35,117 nt of DNA from Candidatus Doudnabacteria bacterium RIFCSPHIGHO2_02_FULL_46_11 (GTDB lineage Bacteria; Patescibacteriota; Doudnabacteria; UBA920; 2-02-FULL-46-11). The translations under genes and the position numbers were made by a program. This document shows, piece by piece, positions 6,429 through 14,006 of the stretch. The stretch spans positions 11,348 through 46,464 of the forward strand of contig MFES01000003.1 in the NCBI GenBank assembly GCA_001779955.1, written 5' to 3'. The notes under the pieces are model-generated. The model was not told where the DNA came from. It was given only the letters and a program-made list of their open reading frames with translations, and did not search any database. Numbering within the stretch: position 1 is the stretch's first letter; every line of letters starts with the position of its first letter.

Positions 6429-8873
6429 TTAGTAGGCGGGCACGCCTTGATAAAACTCCGTCCCCGCTAGACGATTAAATTGGCGCTGGGCTCGAAGGGC
6501 TTGCGCACGCAAAGCACGATATTGCTCAACTTTTTCCAGATCCTCGTCCGTCCATTGTTTAGTGCGGATGTATTCCAGATGCTCGCCCAGTTTTTGCCTA
6601 AATTCATCGGCCGTTAACTCGACCGTAAGCGCAGCGGGCGACTGTAAATTTTTTGCTATTTCCTTTACGCTTTTTTGTATTGAGCCGAGCGTGCGCTGAA
6701 GCTCTTGTTTTTGGTCTTTATGCGTTCTTAGCTTTTGATTTTTTTCGGCAATTTGGGCTTCAAGCGCCTTTTTGGCCTTTGTCCGCCTTGATTCATTAAA
6801 ATAATTTGCCTGATTTAATTCAAATTGAGCTTTCGCCAACTTGCCGTAAAGTGTGTACTGATATTCATTATCACCTCTATTACCCAGTTCCCGCTCCAGC
6901 GCATTAATTTTCTCCTGCTCCGCGTCAATGTCAATTGAAAGGCTTGAATAAACTTCATACTCCCCTTGCCATCTCCCCAAGCGAATGGTGTGTTTTACGC
7001 CTGGTTTATCCTCTCTTTCCGGTAGCGTTTCCAAAATTTGGCTAAGCGCGCCTATTTGCGCATAAAGAAAAGAATCGGTCAGTTGCCGCGCCTCGTTATT
7101 TATTCGCTCATACTCTTCGACAAAACGCGCGGTATCCATTTCCTGGCCGTCCAGCCTAGCCGGCGCGCGGCCGGCCTGTTCCAAGGTCTGTATAGCCCAC
7201 TCGGCTTCCAAACGTACAACCAGCATTTCTTTGACTTTTTCCTCTTCTTCAGTTAGCGCCTTATCTTTTTCGTTGATAGAATTTTTTAATCTATAAAGGT
7301 CGAATCTGCGTTGGCCGTGTTGATCATAAAAATCCCCAAGCGCCTGCAGGGTTTCCGGCCTTAATCTTAACCGGCCCTCTTGGGCCGCGACTTTGACCTC
7401 TTCGGCCCGAAACACCGATTCCAACATATTACTTCGCTCGTGATAATCGTAATAGACAATTTCACCAGGCTTCTTTGCTTCAATCGCCCGTAAAGCTTTA
7501 GCCTGCCAATCATCCAAAATAACGGACATCTTTCCGGCTATGGTTGCAATAAGACGGTAATTCGGGATTAAATTGACGGCCTGCTGCGCCGTTAGGTCGC
7601 CTCTCTTACTGCCTTCCAAAAAATATTTAGCCCGATCATCGTCCCTCGCAGCCTGAAGCAAGTTCCTTATTTGCAGGCCATCCGCACCCACATATCGCTC
7701 AAGTTCTTGGCCTATGTGGCTCACCTGCTGTGCTTGGAGCATCTCAAAATAGGCCAGTTGCATTTCAATGTAAAGGTTCTCGGTGTTTGCGCGCCGGCCC
7801 CAGGCTCCGGCCATCGTTCTATTATTAAGCTTATCCGCCAAAACCTGTTGCTCTTGGTACGACCAGCCAGTTGCTTCTATGGCGCTCTGGATGGCCTGGA
7901 AAACAGCGCTGTATTTTTGTTCATAAGCATTAACGGCAAGGGCCGCTTCTCTCGCTTCTTCCTTCATAGCATGCTCAATGGCGGCAATATCCGTTTTCAA
8001 GATATCAACATGCTGTTCCTGCCTTTTTTGCTCAAATTGTTGGTGAATAGCCCCGCCATAAACTTCAGCGATCATGCCCTTAACCGCCTGCGCGCCATCT
8101 GGACCCAAACTTTCTGCATCACGCAAATCTTGGTATCCCACCGTAATCTGCGACGAAGAAGAATATCGATCTTTTAGGTTCTTTTCAAAGTTGCCCCGGA
8201 AACGACCCGCGACTACAGCGTGCCTTTGTTTAATACGCTCCCTGAATTCTTGCCTTTGCGCCTCTTGCGCCTTGCCGGCCGTGGTTTGTTCGCGAAGTTC
8301 CTGAATTTGCCGATCGATTGTTTGCATCTCTGCATTCAGCCTGTCACGCACCGTGGAAAGGTCTGCCTCAAAGTCTTTTTTCTTGCCGGAAATTACAAGA
8401 TCCGGGTACCTGGCTCTTACCTGCTTCCTGGCTGTCAAACTTCGTTTCCTTTTCCAAAGCATGTCACGACCCTCATTGTCCTGTGCCTGAACGTCCTCGT
8501 GTTCAGCATTTATATGTTTAAATTCTTTGCGGCTCGGATTGTCTAAAAATTTCTTAACATCAGGATCCTGGTACGCTTCGTCAACTTTGCCTCGGGCCTC
8601 GGCAAAATCTGCACGAGACTGTTGGTCTTTTGCACCGCTAGATTCAAATTCAGTTAGCATTGCCTGAAGTTCTGCAGCCTGGGCTTCCAGGGCATCTATT
8701 TGGACTTGCAATTCCGAGTCACGGTGTGTTTCTTCCTCTCTTCGTCGCGCCAATAACAAAGCCGCCTTAGCGTCCTCTTCAGCTTGCCTTAAAACCTCCA
8801 GTCTTTGAGCTTCATCCAAGCGAGCCGCTTCAGCCGCGGCCGCCTGTCTTAACACATCTTCTTTTAGCCCCAT
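6429..8873 (-). CDS. Large cytoplasmic coiled-coil protein, function unknown
   Basis: 814 residues, no signal peptide and no membrane segment. Residues 1-80 are Ala/Glu/Arg-rich heptads (AAAAEAARLDEAQRLEVLRQ), followed by further Gln/Glu/Lys-rich coiled coils to about 330, a more globular central part (about 330-620, with motifs such as WGRRANTENLYIEMQLAYFE and PGEIVYYDYHERSNMLE), another coiled coil at about 650-740 and a C-terminal region. I see no Walker A or other nucleotide-binding motif, so it is not an SMC or kinesin-type ATPase. It is monocistronic: a strong promoter (8912-8940) upstream and a shared terminator downstream. There is no Shine-Dalgarno before ATG 8873. A structural or scaffolding role is only inferred from the coiled coils. 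Confidence 0.85.
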   Translation of the reverse strand: MGLKEDVLRQAAAAEAARLDEAQRLEVLRQAEEDAKAALLLARRREEETHRDSELQVQIDALEAQAAELQAMLTEFESSGAKDQQSRADFAEARGKVDEAYQDPDVKKFLDNPSRKEFKHINAEHEDVQAQDNEGRDMLWKRKRSLTARKQVRARYPDLVISGKKKDFEADLSTVRDRLNAEMQTIDRQIQELREQTTAGKAQEAQRQEFRERIKQRHAVVAGRFRGNFEKNLKDRYSSSSQITVGYQDLRDAESLGPDGAQAVKGMIAEVYGGAIHQQFEQKRQEQHVDILKTDIAAIEHAMKEEAREAALAVNAYEQKYSAVFQAIQSAIEATGWSYQEQQVLADKLNNRTMAGAWGRRANTENLYIEMQLAYFEMLQAQQVSHIGQELERYVGADGLQIRNLLQAARDDDRAKYFLEGSKRGDLTAQQAVNLIPNYRLIATIAGKMSVILDDWQAKALRAIEAKKPGEIVYYDYHERSNMLESVFRAEEVKVAAQEGRLRLRPETLQALGDFYDQHGQRRFDLYRLKNSINEKDKALTEEEEKVKEMLVVRLEAEWAIQTLEQAGRAPARLDGQEMDTARFVEEYERINNEARQLTDSFLYAQIGALSQILETLPEREDKPGVKHTIRLGRWQGEYEVYSSLSIDIDAEQEKINALERELGNRGDNEYQYTLYGKLAKAQFELNQANYFNESRRTKAKKALEAQIAEKNQKLRTHKDQKQELQRTLGSIQKSVKEIAKNLQSPAALTVELTADEFRQKLGEHLEYIRTKQWTDEDLEKVEQYRALRAQALRAQRQFNRLAGTEFYQGVPAY

Positions 8874-8911
8874 AAATTTTTGCTTTTGTTTCTGACGATT
8901 ACTGTAATATT

Positions 8912-8940
8912 ATTATAGCACAACCATAAAATAAAATCAA
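8912..8940 (-). promoter_or_regulatory. Strong promoter of the coiled-coil gene
   Basis: Minus strand TTGATT (8935-8940), 17-nt spacer, TATAAT (8912-8917) with an extended -10 TGC. The leader is about 30 nt. Confidence 0.8.
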
Positions 8941-8968
8941 ACCACGAATCACCGCGGGTGCGCATGAC

Positions 8969-9006
8969 TTATCACACTTTCCTCCGATCGGAGGCAATTG
9001 TGATAA
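8969..9006. repeat. 38-bp TTATCACA palindrome
   Basis: TTATCACA at one end, TGTGATAA at the other and CCTCCGATCGGAGG at the centre. It lies beside the clpP terminator. Sister copies are at 20835-20872 (beside the rplS terminator) and 1516-1553 (inside tsaD). Confidence 0.88.
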
Positions 9007-9007
9007 T

Positions 9008-9042
9008 AAAAAAAACGTCCCCTACTGGGGAACGATTTTTTT
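9008..9042 (-). terminator. clpP terminator
   Basis: ACGTCCCC-TACT-GGGGAACG hairpin with an A-run on the left and a T-run on the right, so it can act in both directions. On the minus strand it directly follows the clpP stop codon at 9041-9043. Confidence 0.85.
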
Positions 9043-9655
9043 ATTGCGGGCTAGTCACGATTTTGTCCACTACTCCGTACTTCTTGGCTTCTTCGGCCGA
9101 CATAAAGTAGTCGCGGTCTGTGTCTTTTTCTATTTTTTTTGTGGGTTGCCCGGTATGAACCGCCAAAATTTTATTAACTTGGTTTTTAACACGTATCATT
9201 TCTTTGGTCTGAATCTCAACGTCCGTCGCCTGGCCCTGCGCGCCGCCGATTACTTGGTGAATCATCACCCGAGCATTCGGCAAAATCCAGCGCTTGCCTT
9301 TTTTGCCGGAAGCCAGAAGCACGGCCGCAGCCGAGGCCGCTTCGCCTATACAGATAGTATGAATATCAGCTTTAACAAATTGCATGGTGTCATAAATTGC
9401 CAAAGCTGCCGTAACTACCCCGCCCGGAGAATTTATGTAAATTTGAATGTCTTTGTCCGGCGTCTCGGCATCCAAAAACAAAAGCTGGGCAATAACCAAG
9501 TTGGCTACATAATCATCAATGGCATCGCCAATAAAAATTATTCGCTCTTTTAGCAAGCGCGAATAAATATCATAAGCCCGCTCGCCGGAAGGCGATTTAT
9601 CAATCACCATTGGAACGAGTTGAGAAGTTATTCTTTTGTTACCCGCATTTTTCAT
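9041..9655 (-). CDS. clpP: ATP-dependent Clp protease proteolytic subunit
   Basis: ClpP, the serine protease barrel that works with Clp ATPases. From ATG 9655 it is 204 residues, the usual size. It opens with LVPMVID and GERAYDIYSRLLKERIIFIG. The catalytic triad is visible as Ser108 in GEAASAAAVL, His133 in MIHQ and Asp182 in TDRDYFMSAEEA; the hydrophobic IYINSPGG loop is present. A TTG at 9679 would add eight residues that do not resemble the family, so 9655 was chosen. It is separated from nusA upstream by a CTTCAA-type repeat spacer and followed by its own terminator. Confidence 0.96.
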   Translation of the reverse strand: MKNAGNKRITSQLVPMVIDKSPSGERAYDIYSRLLKERIIFIGDAIDDYVANLVIAQLLFLDAETPDKDIQIYINSPGGVVTAALAIYDTMQFVKADIHTICIGEAASAAAVLLASGKKGKRWILPNARVMIHQVIGGAQGQATDVEIQTKEMIRVKNQVNKILAVHTGQPTKKIEKDTDRDYFMSAEEAKKYGVVDKIVTSPQ

Positions 9656-9667
9656 AAAGACGCATTT

Positions 9668-9825
9668 ATGAAACCTCAAACATCAATCTTCAACCCTCAA
9701 ACAATCTTCAAACTTCAATTATCAATTCCGGAAATTGCCAGCCCGCTTGGACTTCGTCCAGGCGAAGTCTGGCGGGGGGTTTGGGGATTGAAGCTTTATT
9801 GGAGTTTGAGTGTTGAAGTTTGAAC
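9668..9825. repeat. CTTCAA-type long inverted repeat between nusA and clpP
   Basis: The left flank has reiterated TCAACCCTCAA-like units, the right flank the complementary TTGAAGTTTGA-like units, and the centre is a GC-rich hairpin (TTGGACTTCG / CGAAGTCTGG). The same architecture with shared core sequence occurs at 25637-25926; related flanks without the core occur at 23468-23568 and 28228-28343. Confidence 0.8.
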
Positions 9826-9827
9826 AT

Positions 9828-11171
9828 TTACTCGGTACCCCGAGTTCCCATTCCTGTATCGCTTTCGGTGTCTGCTACATTTTCCGCATCCGGTGTCATG
9901 CCTTCTGAAGCAACCACATCGGCTTCAGCCATCATCGGCTGATCGTCCGAGGCCTCATCTTGCTTGGCCTCTTCCTTGCTCTCAACCGTATCAGCGGCAT
10001 CTTTTTCTATTGTCTCGCCTTCTGTCGTTTCTTCCTCCGGCGGTGAATCGGGCGCCTCTTCTATTTCATCCGGGCTGGCCGTGGCCGCGGTTTCAGTTTC
10101 TTCCAATGCGCCGCCATCGCCCAGTTTCTCCCCGATTATATCTATTTTCCAGCCGGTAAGACGCGCGGCCAAACGCACATTCTGCCCGGCCCGACCGATA
10201 GCCAAACTCAATTGGTCTTCCAAAACTCCCACCCGGGTCTCTTTTTCATCCTCGTTAAGCTGGACGTTTATAATTTTTGCCGGAGACAAAGAATTGCTGA
10301 TAAATTTAACAGGATCGTCGGACCATTCGATAATATCCACCTTTTCTCCGCCGAGTTCGGCCATAATTGTCTGTACGCGCGTGCCGCGCTGGCCCACGCA
10401 GGCGCCGATCGGGTCAACGCCTTCCTGGTTGGAAAATACCGCGACTTTGCTGCGGGATCCGGCTTCGCGGGCAATGGCTTTAATTTCTACGGTACCGGCA
10501 TAAATTTCCGGAACTTCAAGTTCAAAAAGTCGGCGCACGATGTCGGCATGCGAACGGGAAAGTGTAATTTTCGGGCCCTTGGCCGTTGGTTCAACGTGCA
10601 AAACTAAAACCTTCAAGCGTTGGCTAATGCGGTAATTTTCACCCTTAATCTGTTCAGACGGAAACAAAACGCCCGTAGCCTTGCCCATATCCACGAGAAC
10701 GGCATTGCCTTCAAGCCGTTGAACGACGCCGTTAACAATGGTGCGTTCGCGCGACTTAAATTCAGTAAACATGGCATTGCGTTCAGCCTCGCGAAGCCTT
10801 TGCATAATAACCTGCTTGGCGGTTTGGGCGGCAATGCGGCCAAAGTGCGTGCCGTCGGCTGGAGTAATTTCGGTTCGGATCTCGCCATCCATTTCAATAT
10901 CAGGATTTATTTTCTTGCCTTCTTCAAGGGTAATGTATTTAGAAGGCTCTTTTTCCAAAAGTTCAGCATCCTCGGTTATTGTCTTTACGTCAAAAACGCG
11001 GCTGTCTAAAGTCACCGGGTCAAATTCAACTACCGGATTTTGCTCGCGGGTGGCGTAGTCTTTACGAAAAGCAGCGGCTAAAGCCACCTCAATCATTTTA
11101 ATAATTTCTTCCTTGGGTATGCCCTTTTCGTCCGCAATTTGGGTAAGGGCTAAATCAAACTCACTTGGCAT
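9828..11171 (-). CDS. nusA: Transcription termination/antitermination factor NusA
   Basis: NusA binds RNA polymerase and nascent RNA and modulates pausing, termination and antitermination. Visible in order: N-terminal polymerase-binding domain (LALTQIADEKGIPKEEIIKM), an S1 domain around residues 130-200 (GVVQRLEGNAVLVDMG, KGPKITLSRSH), then two KH domains (GACVGQRGTRVQTIMAEL and LSLAIGRAGQNVRLAARLTG). The last about 95 residues are an acidic Glu/Asp/Thr-rich tail, longer than in most NusA proteins and probably disordered. The common upstream partner rimP is not adjacent; the upstream spacer instead holds a palindromic element (11204-11355). Confidence 0.96.
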   Translation of the reverse strand: MPSEFDLALTQIADEKGIPKEEIIKMIEVALAAAFRKDYATREQNPVVEFDPVTLDSRVFDVKTITEDAELLEKEPSKYITLEEGKKINPDIEMDGEIRTEITPADGTHFGRIAAQTAKQVIMQRLREAERNAMFTEFKSRERTIVNGVVQRLEGNAVLVDMGKATGVLFPSEQIKGENYRISQRLKVLVLHVEPTAKGPKITLSRSHADIVRRLFELEVPEIYAGTVEIKAIAREAGSRSKVAVFSNQEGVDPIGACVGQRGTRVQTIMAELGGEKVDIIEWSDDPVKFISNSLSPAKIINVQLNEDEKETRVGVLEDQLSLAIGRAGQNVRLAARLTGWKIDIIGEKLGDGGALEETETAATASPDEIEEAPDSPPEEETTEGETIEKDAADTVESKEEAKQDEASDDQPMMAEADVVASEGMTPDAENVADTESDTGMGTRGTE

Positions 11172-11203
11172 GTGATAAGTTCTAATTACTAATTTATGGC
11201 GAG

Positions 11204-11355
11204 GCTAGAGACTTTCCGAAAAACGTCGCGCCCTACTTCATCCTTCGGATTTCGAAGGGCAAGCAGGCCGCCTGTCCGCCGAAGCTTTAGCGTAGGCGGA
11301 AGTGAGAGGAAAAATTTCAGAAGAAATTTATTCTGTTTTTTCGAAAGGTGCTAGC
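11204..11355. mobile_element. 152-bp inverted-repeat element upstream of nusA (type 6, copy a)
   Basis: Starts GCTAGAGACTTTC and ends GAAAGGTGCTAGC, imperfect inverted termini, flanked by CGAG on both sides (11200-11203 and 11356-11359). It contains a copy of the GTCCGCC...GGCGGA repeat (11274-11300) and a hairpin AAATTTC-AGAA-GAAATTT. The right half is similar to 15445-15510. No coding potential. Confidence 0.55.
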
Positions 11356-11384
11356 CGAGTTACCATAGGGTATAAAAAAGCAAT

Positions 11385-11774
11385 TCAGTAATTATCCTGA
11401 ATCGCATCTTCTATAATATTAACACTCTGGAATTTTCCGTCAAGGGGTGATATAACCAGCGCCACATCTATGCGCATCAGGTAGTCTTGATACTTGGCAT
11501 TGTTGGCTATAAAACCTTTTATGGCCTTTAACAGGCGCTGCTGTTTTTTAAAGCCGACAGCCTCCACTGCCGGCATAAATTCTTCATTTTCCCGGGCCTT
11601 GACCTCCACAAAAACCAGCTGCTTGGCTTTGGCGGCGATTAAATCTATTTCGCCCAACTGCTTATAGCCCATGACCAAAACTTTTTGTCCGACAATCTTA
11701 AAACCTTTTTTCTTGTATTCCTCCGCAACCAGCCGTTCTCCCCAATCGCCGAACTCTTTTTTGCTCGTAGGCAT
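11385..11774 (-). CDS. yraN: YraN/UPF0102 family nuclease-fold protein
   Basis: 129 residues. Motifs of the UPF0102 family, which has an endonuclease-like (PD-(D/E)XK) fold: GDWGERLVAEEYKKKGF at the N-terminus, GEIDLIAA, and VFVEVKAREN, with the GEID/EVK acidic-lysine constellation of the nuclease superfamily. The family is universal but its substrate is not firmly established; Holliday-junction-like DNA processing has been suggested by its fold. It lies 3 nt downstream of the small membrane-protein gene on the same strand, so the two are very likely co-transcribed. Confidence 0.92.
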   Translation of the reverse strand: MPTSKKEFGDWGERLVAEEYKKKGFKIVGQKVLVMGYKQLGEIDLIAAKAKQLVFVEVKARENEEFMPAVEAVGFKKQQRLLKAIKGFIANNAKYQDYLMRIDVALVISPLDGKFQSVNIIEDAIQDNY

Positions 11775-11777
11775 TGT

Positions 11778-12161
11778 CTATTTTAAATATTTTTGCTTGG
11801 TTTGCTGATTGTGAAAACCCGCTATTTCCTTTGAATAATCACGCACCCAGTAAATAACTAGCTTGATTAGCCAAATCGTCGCCACCAAAGCCAAAACCAC
11901 GGACCAAAACCGCCATTCCAAATAGGCCGCGCCTTCGTAGCGGAAAACCGTCCACAACAGGCCAATGAGACCATAGGTTAGGCATAGGTTTCTAAACCTA
12001 CGCACGAGCTTCCTGCTTACCGGATTCATGGTCTTCAGGAAAAGCAAGGCGACTAAAATAATTCCCAAAATTACGGCGCCGGCAGCGTCGTAAAAAAAGA
12101 TATTGTCCCAAATCTCTAAACGCAGCGGATACGGGCCAAAAAGAAATGTTTGCATATCCAT
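11778..12161 (-). CDS. Small membrane protein, function unknown (127 aa)
   Basis: Three predicted transmembrane segments: AAGAVILGIILVALLFL, LCLTYGLIGLLWTVF and WSVVLALVATIWLIKLVIY, with a basic loop (SRKLVRRFRN) after the first. No enzyme motif recognised. The ATG at 12161 is formed at the edge of a 209-bp inverted-repeat element: the A comes from the element's last base and TG from the duplicated target TGGA. The undisturbed original ATG lies at 12372-12374. A second ATG two codons in could also be used. Operon with the YraN gene (3-nt gap). Confidence 0.85.
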   Translation of the reverse strand: MDMQTFLFGPYPLRLEIWDNIFFYDAAGAVILGIILVALLFLKTMNPVSRKLVRRFRNLCLTYGLIGLLWTVFRYEGAAYLEWRFWSVVLALVATIWLIKLVIYWVRDYSKEIAGFHNQQTKQKYLK

Positions 12162-12369
12162 CCCGTATAGTTACCCCAATAAATCTTTAGGCTTTGTGTT
12201 AAAGCCTAGAAAAATATTGCTTTGTAAGTTAATGCTTAAAATAATCATATTATCTATTCTGCGGCCAAGATTTAGAAGAGTGAATTCTAGAATAAAATAC
12301 GTAATTAAATGCTTGCCCATCTTATTACATTCCACAATACCAGCAGAAGATTGGGGAAGTTATACGGGA
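12161..12369. mobile_element. 209-bp start-codon element (type 1, copy a)
   Basis: Starts TCCCGTATAGTTACCCC and ends GGGGAAGTTATACGGGA (imperfect inverted termini), flanked by TCCA at 12157-12160 and 12370-12373. An internal hairpin TAGGCTTT-GTGTT-AAAGCCTA follows the left end. On this strand it is similar along its length to the minus strand of 30638-30990 after removal of the nested element there. No ORF of note and no transposase. Confidence 0.8.
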
Positions 12370-12383
12370 TCCATGGTGAGTTA

Positions 12384-12490
12384 ATTTTACAATTTTCAAT
12401 TTCTAATTTCTAAACAATGAGCCAATTTCAGAATTTCAAAATTGAGACCTTGGAAAATTGTTTGAAAATTGAAAATTAGAAATTAATAAA
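12384..12490. repeat. A/T-rich long palindromic spacer repeat
   Basis: Left half carries TTCAATTTCTAATTTC, right half GAAAATTAGAAATT; together they form a long imperfect inverted repeat ending at the methyltransferase stop. Same general type as 13037-13152. With the element at 12161-12369 it fills the whole spacer; no gene seen. Confidence 0.65.
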
Positions 12491-13036
12491 TTACTTAATA
12501 TAGGTAACGGCATAATGATAAGAATCGGCTGGTGTTTTTCGGCCTGGCTTGAAGCCGGAGCCTGTTAAAAGATGGGCGACGTCTTCTTCCGAAAGTCTAG
12601 TTTCAGCCGGAGGCCCGAAGGCCGAGCCCTGCGGTTCCCATTCGATGACTAAAACATAACCGCCGGTTTTCAAAGCCTTAAAGGCCGACTCGATAACGGC
12701 TTTTTTGTTTGGCGCCTGGTGTAAGATATTTGCCAAAATAACAGCATCACAAGAAACGGCCGGCACAGGGCAATAATCGGCTTTTTCCAGGTCACAGCGC
12801 AAAGTGGTGATATTCCGGATTTGTTTGAGCCTGGCATCAGACATCAAGTGGCGCAAGGGGTCTTCCTGAATATCAACGGCATAAACCGAGCCCTTGTCGC
12901 CTACTATCTCGGCCGCGGCCACGGCATAAAAGCCGTTACCAGAACCAAAATCGCCAATAATCATGCCCGGCCTAAAACCGGCGCCAACCAGAACTTTATG
13001 AGGATCAATAAATCTATTACCCGGACTATAAAGCAT
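12491..13036 (-). CDS. Class I SAM-dependent methyltransferase
   Basis: 181 residues. The SAM-binding motif I is IIGDFGSGNGFYAVAAAEI (about residues 27-45), followed by the acidic end of strand 2 (VYAVDIQEDPL) and motif for strand 4 (CDAVILANILHQAP), with LKTGGYVLVIEWEP near the end, the usual order for a small UbiE/Methyltransf_31-type protein. The substrate cannot be told from sequence; the HQAP segment resembles small-molecule or arsenite-type methyltransferases only superficially. A/T-rich repeat spacers lie on both sides, so it is probably transcribed alone or by read-through from ymdB. Confidence 0.9.
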   Translation of the reverse strand: MLYSPGNRFIDPHKVLVGAGFRPGMIIGDFGSGNGFYAVAAAEIVGDKGSVYAVDIQEDPLRHLMSDARLKQIRNITTLRCDLEKADYCPVPAVSCDAVILANILHQAPNKKAVIESAFKALKTGGYVLVIEWEPQGSAFGPPAETRLSEEDVAHLLTGSGFKPGRKTPADSYHYAVTYIK

Positions 13037-13152
13037 ATAAATTTAAAAATCAAAAATCAAAGTTCAAAATTTAAACTTAAAAATGATAACTTCCAGAAAC
13101 AAATTTTGAATTTTTACTTGTAGTTTTGACTTTTGCATTTTGAATTTTGACA
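13037..13152. repeat. A/T-rich AAAATC/GATTTT spacer repeat
   Basis: Reiterated AAAAATCAAAAATC units on the left and TTTTGAATTTTGAC-type units on the right form an imperfect inverted repeat that fills the spacer between ymdB and the methyltransferase gene. The same short units are found in frame inside tsaD, valS and smc. Confidence 0.7.
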
Positions 13153-13968
13153 TTAAAGCTTTATTATTTCATGTTCATGTTGAATACTTAGCGTCTTTTT
13201 TGTTTCAATATCAATGGTTAGCATAACATAATTTAACCAAATTTCTGGCGTTTCTGCAATCTCGTAAGTCAATTTTTCTCCGGTTAAAAATCGATTTATC
13301 GATACTTCCGATTTCATACCAAGCACCGAATCATATGGTCCATTCATGCCAACATCCGTAACATAGCCTGTACCTTTGGGTAATATTGTGGCATCGGCCG
13401 TAGGGATATGAGTATGGGTACCCAGGACTGCGCTTAATTGCCCGTCGAAGTGCCTACCCAAAGCAACCTTCTCCGAAGTAGCTTCGGCGTGAAAATCCAA
13501 AATTATAGCCGATAATTTCTCCCCTTCATATCTTTCCAAAATCTGCGGCAAAACCGTCCACGGAGAAAATTCCGAAAACCGAAAAAATACTTGGCCAACC
13601 AAATTTAAAACCAGCACTTTCCCCTTGAGTGTTTCTATGACAAGCTCGCTCCGGCCTGGCAAATCGCGCGAATAATTCGCAGGTTTTATTAGAGTCGGAT
13701 ATTTTTCAAAAATTGCGGCAACTTCCGCGTCTTCACGAACTTTATCGTGGATATGCTCGCCGGATGTAAAAACATCCACGCCCGCTTTGACCATGTCCGC
13801 GAGAGTGCTGTCGGTTACGCCTTTGCCGTGCGCCGAATTTTCGACATTGGCGATAATCAAATCCGGCCGGAACTCTTCTTTAATTTTGGGGATAATAGAA
13901 GCCACGCCCCGTCTTCCGGGCCGCCCGACAATATCACCAAAAAATACTACTTTTAATTGTTTAGCCAT
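13153..13968 (-). CDS. ymdB: YmdB-family metallophosphoesterase
   Basis: Cyclic-nucleotide phosphodiesterase family (TIGR00282) that in Bacillus is encoded beside RNase Y. 271 residues, typical length. Metal-site motifs: GDIVG with Asp12, NVENSAHGKG with Glu43/Asn44, DFHAEATSEK with His160, GTHTHIPTAD with His185 and His187, and YVTDVGMNGPYDSVLG. The position that is Asn in the GNH motif of the family is Glu here: TSGEHIHDK (Glu71-His72). All other ligands are intact, so the site may bind a different metal or be less active; that is inference. rny lies two genes upstream on the same strand, with a HEXXH protein inserted between them. Confidence 0.93.
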   Translation of the reverse strand: MAKQLKVVFFGDIVGRPGRRGVASIIPKIKEEFRPDLIIANVENSAHGKGVTDSTLADMVKAGVDVFTSGEHIHDKVREDAEVAAIFEKYPTLIKPANYSRDLPGRSELVIETLKGKVLVLNLVGQVFFRFSEFSPWTVLPQILERYEGEKLSAIILDFHAEATSEKVALGRHFDGQLSAVLGTHTHIPTADATILPKGTGYVTDVGMNGPYDSVLGMKSEVSINRFLTGEKLTYEIAETPEIWLNYVMLTIDIETKKTLSIQHEHEIIKL

Positions 13969-14006
13969 AATTCTTGGTCGTCAGTCCTAGCACCCTCAAT
14001 AGGTAA

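Noticed and set aside
9044..9553. 169-codon plus-strand ORF
   Set aside because: Antisense to clpP, whose catalytic triad is intact.
11204..11355. RNase P RNA in the nusA leader
   Set aside because: GAAAGGTGC-like wording is reminiscent, but the segment is only 152 bp, flanked by a target duplication and lacks the conserved P4 regions.
12103..12384. 93-codon plus-strand ORF
   Set aside because: Runs antisense from the small membrane-protein gene across the 209-bp element; no family resemblance and no ribosome binding site.
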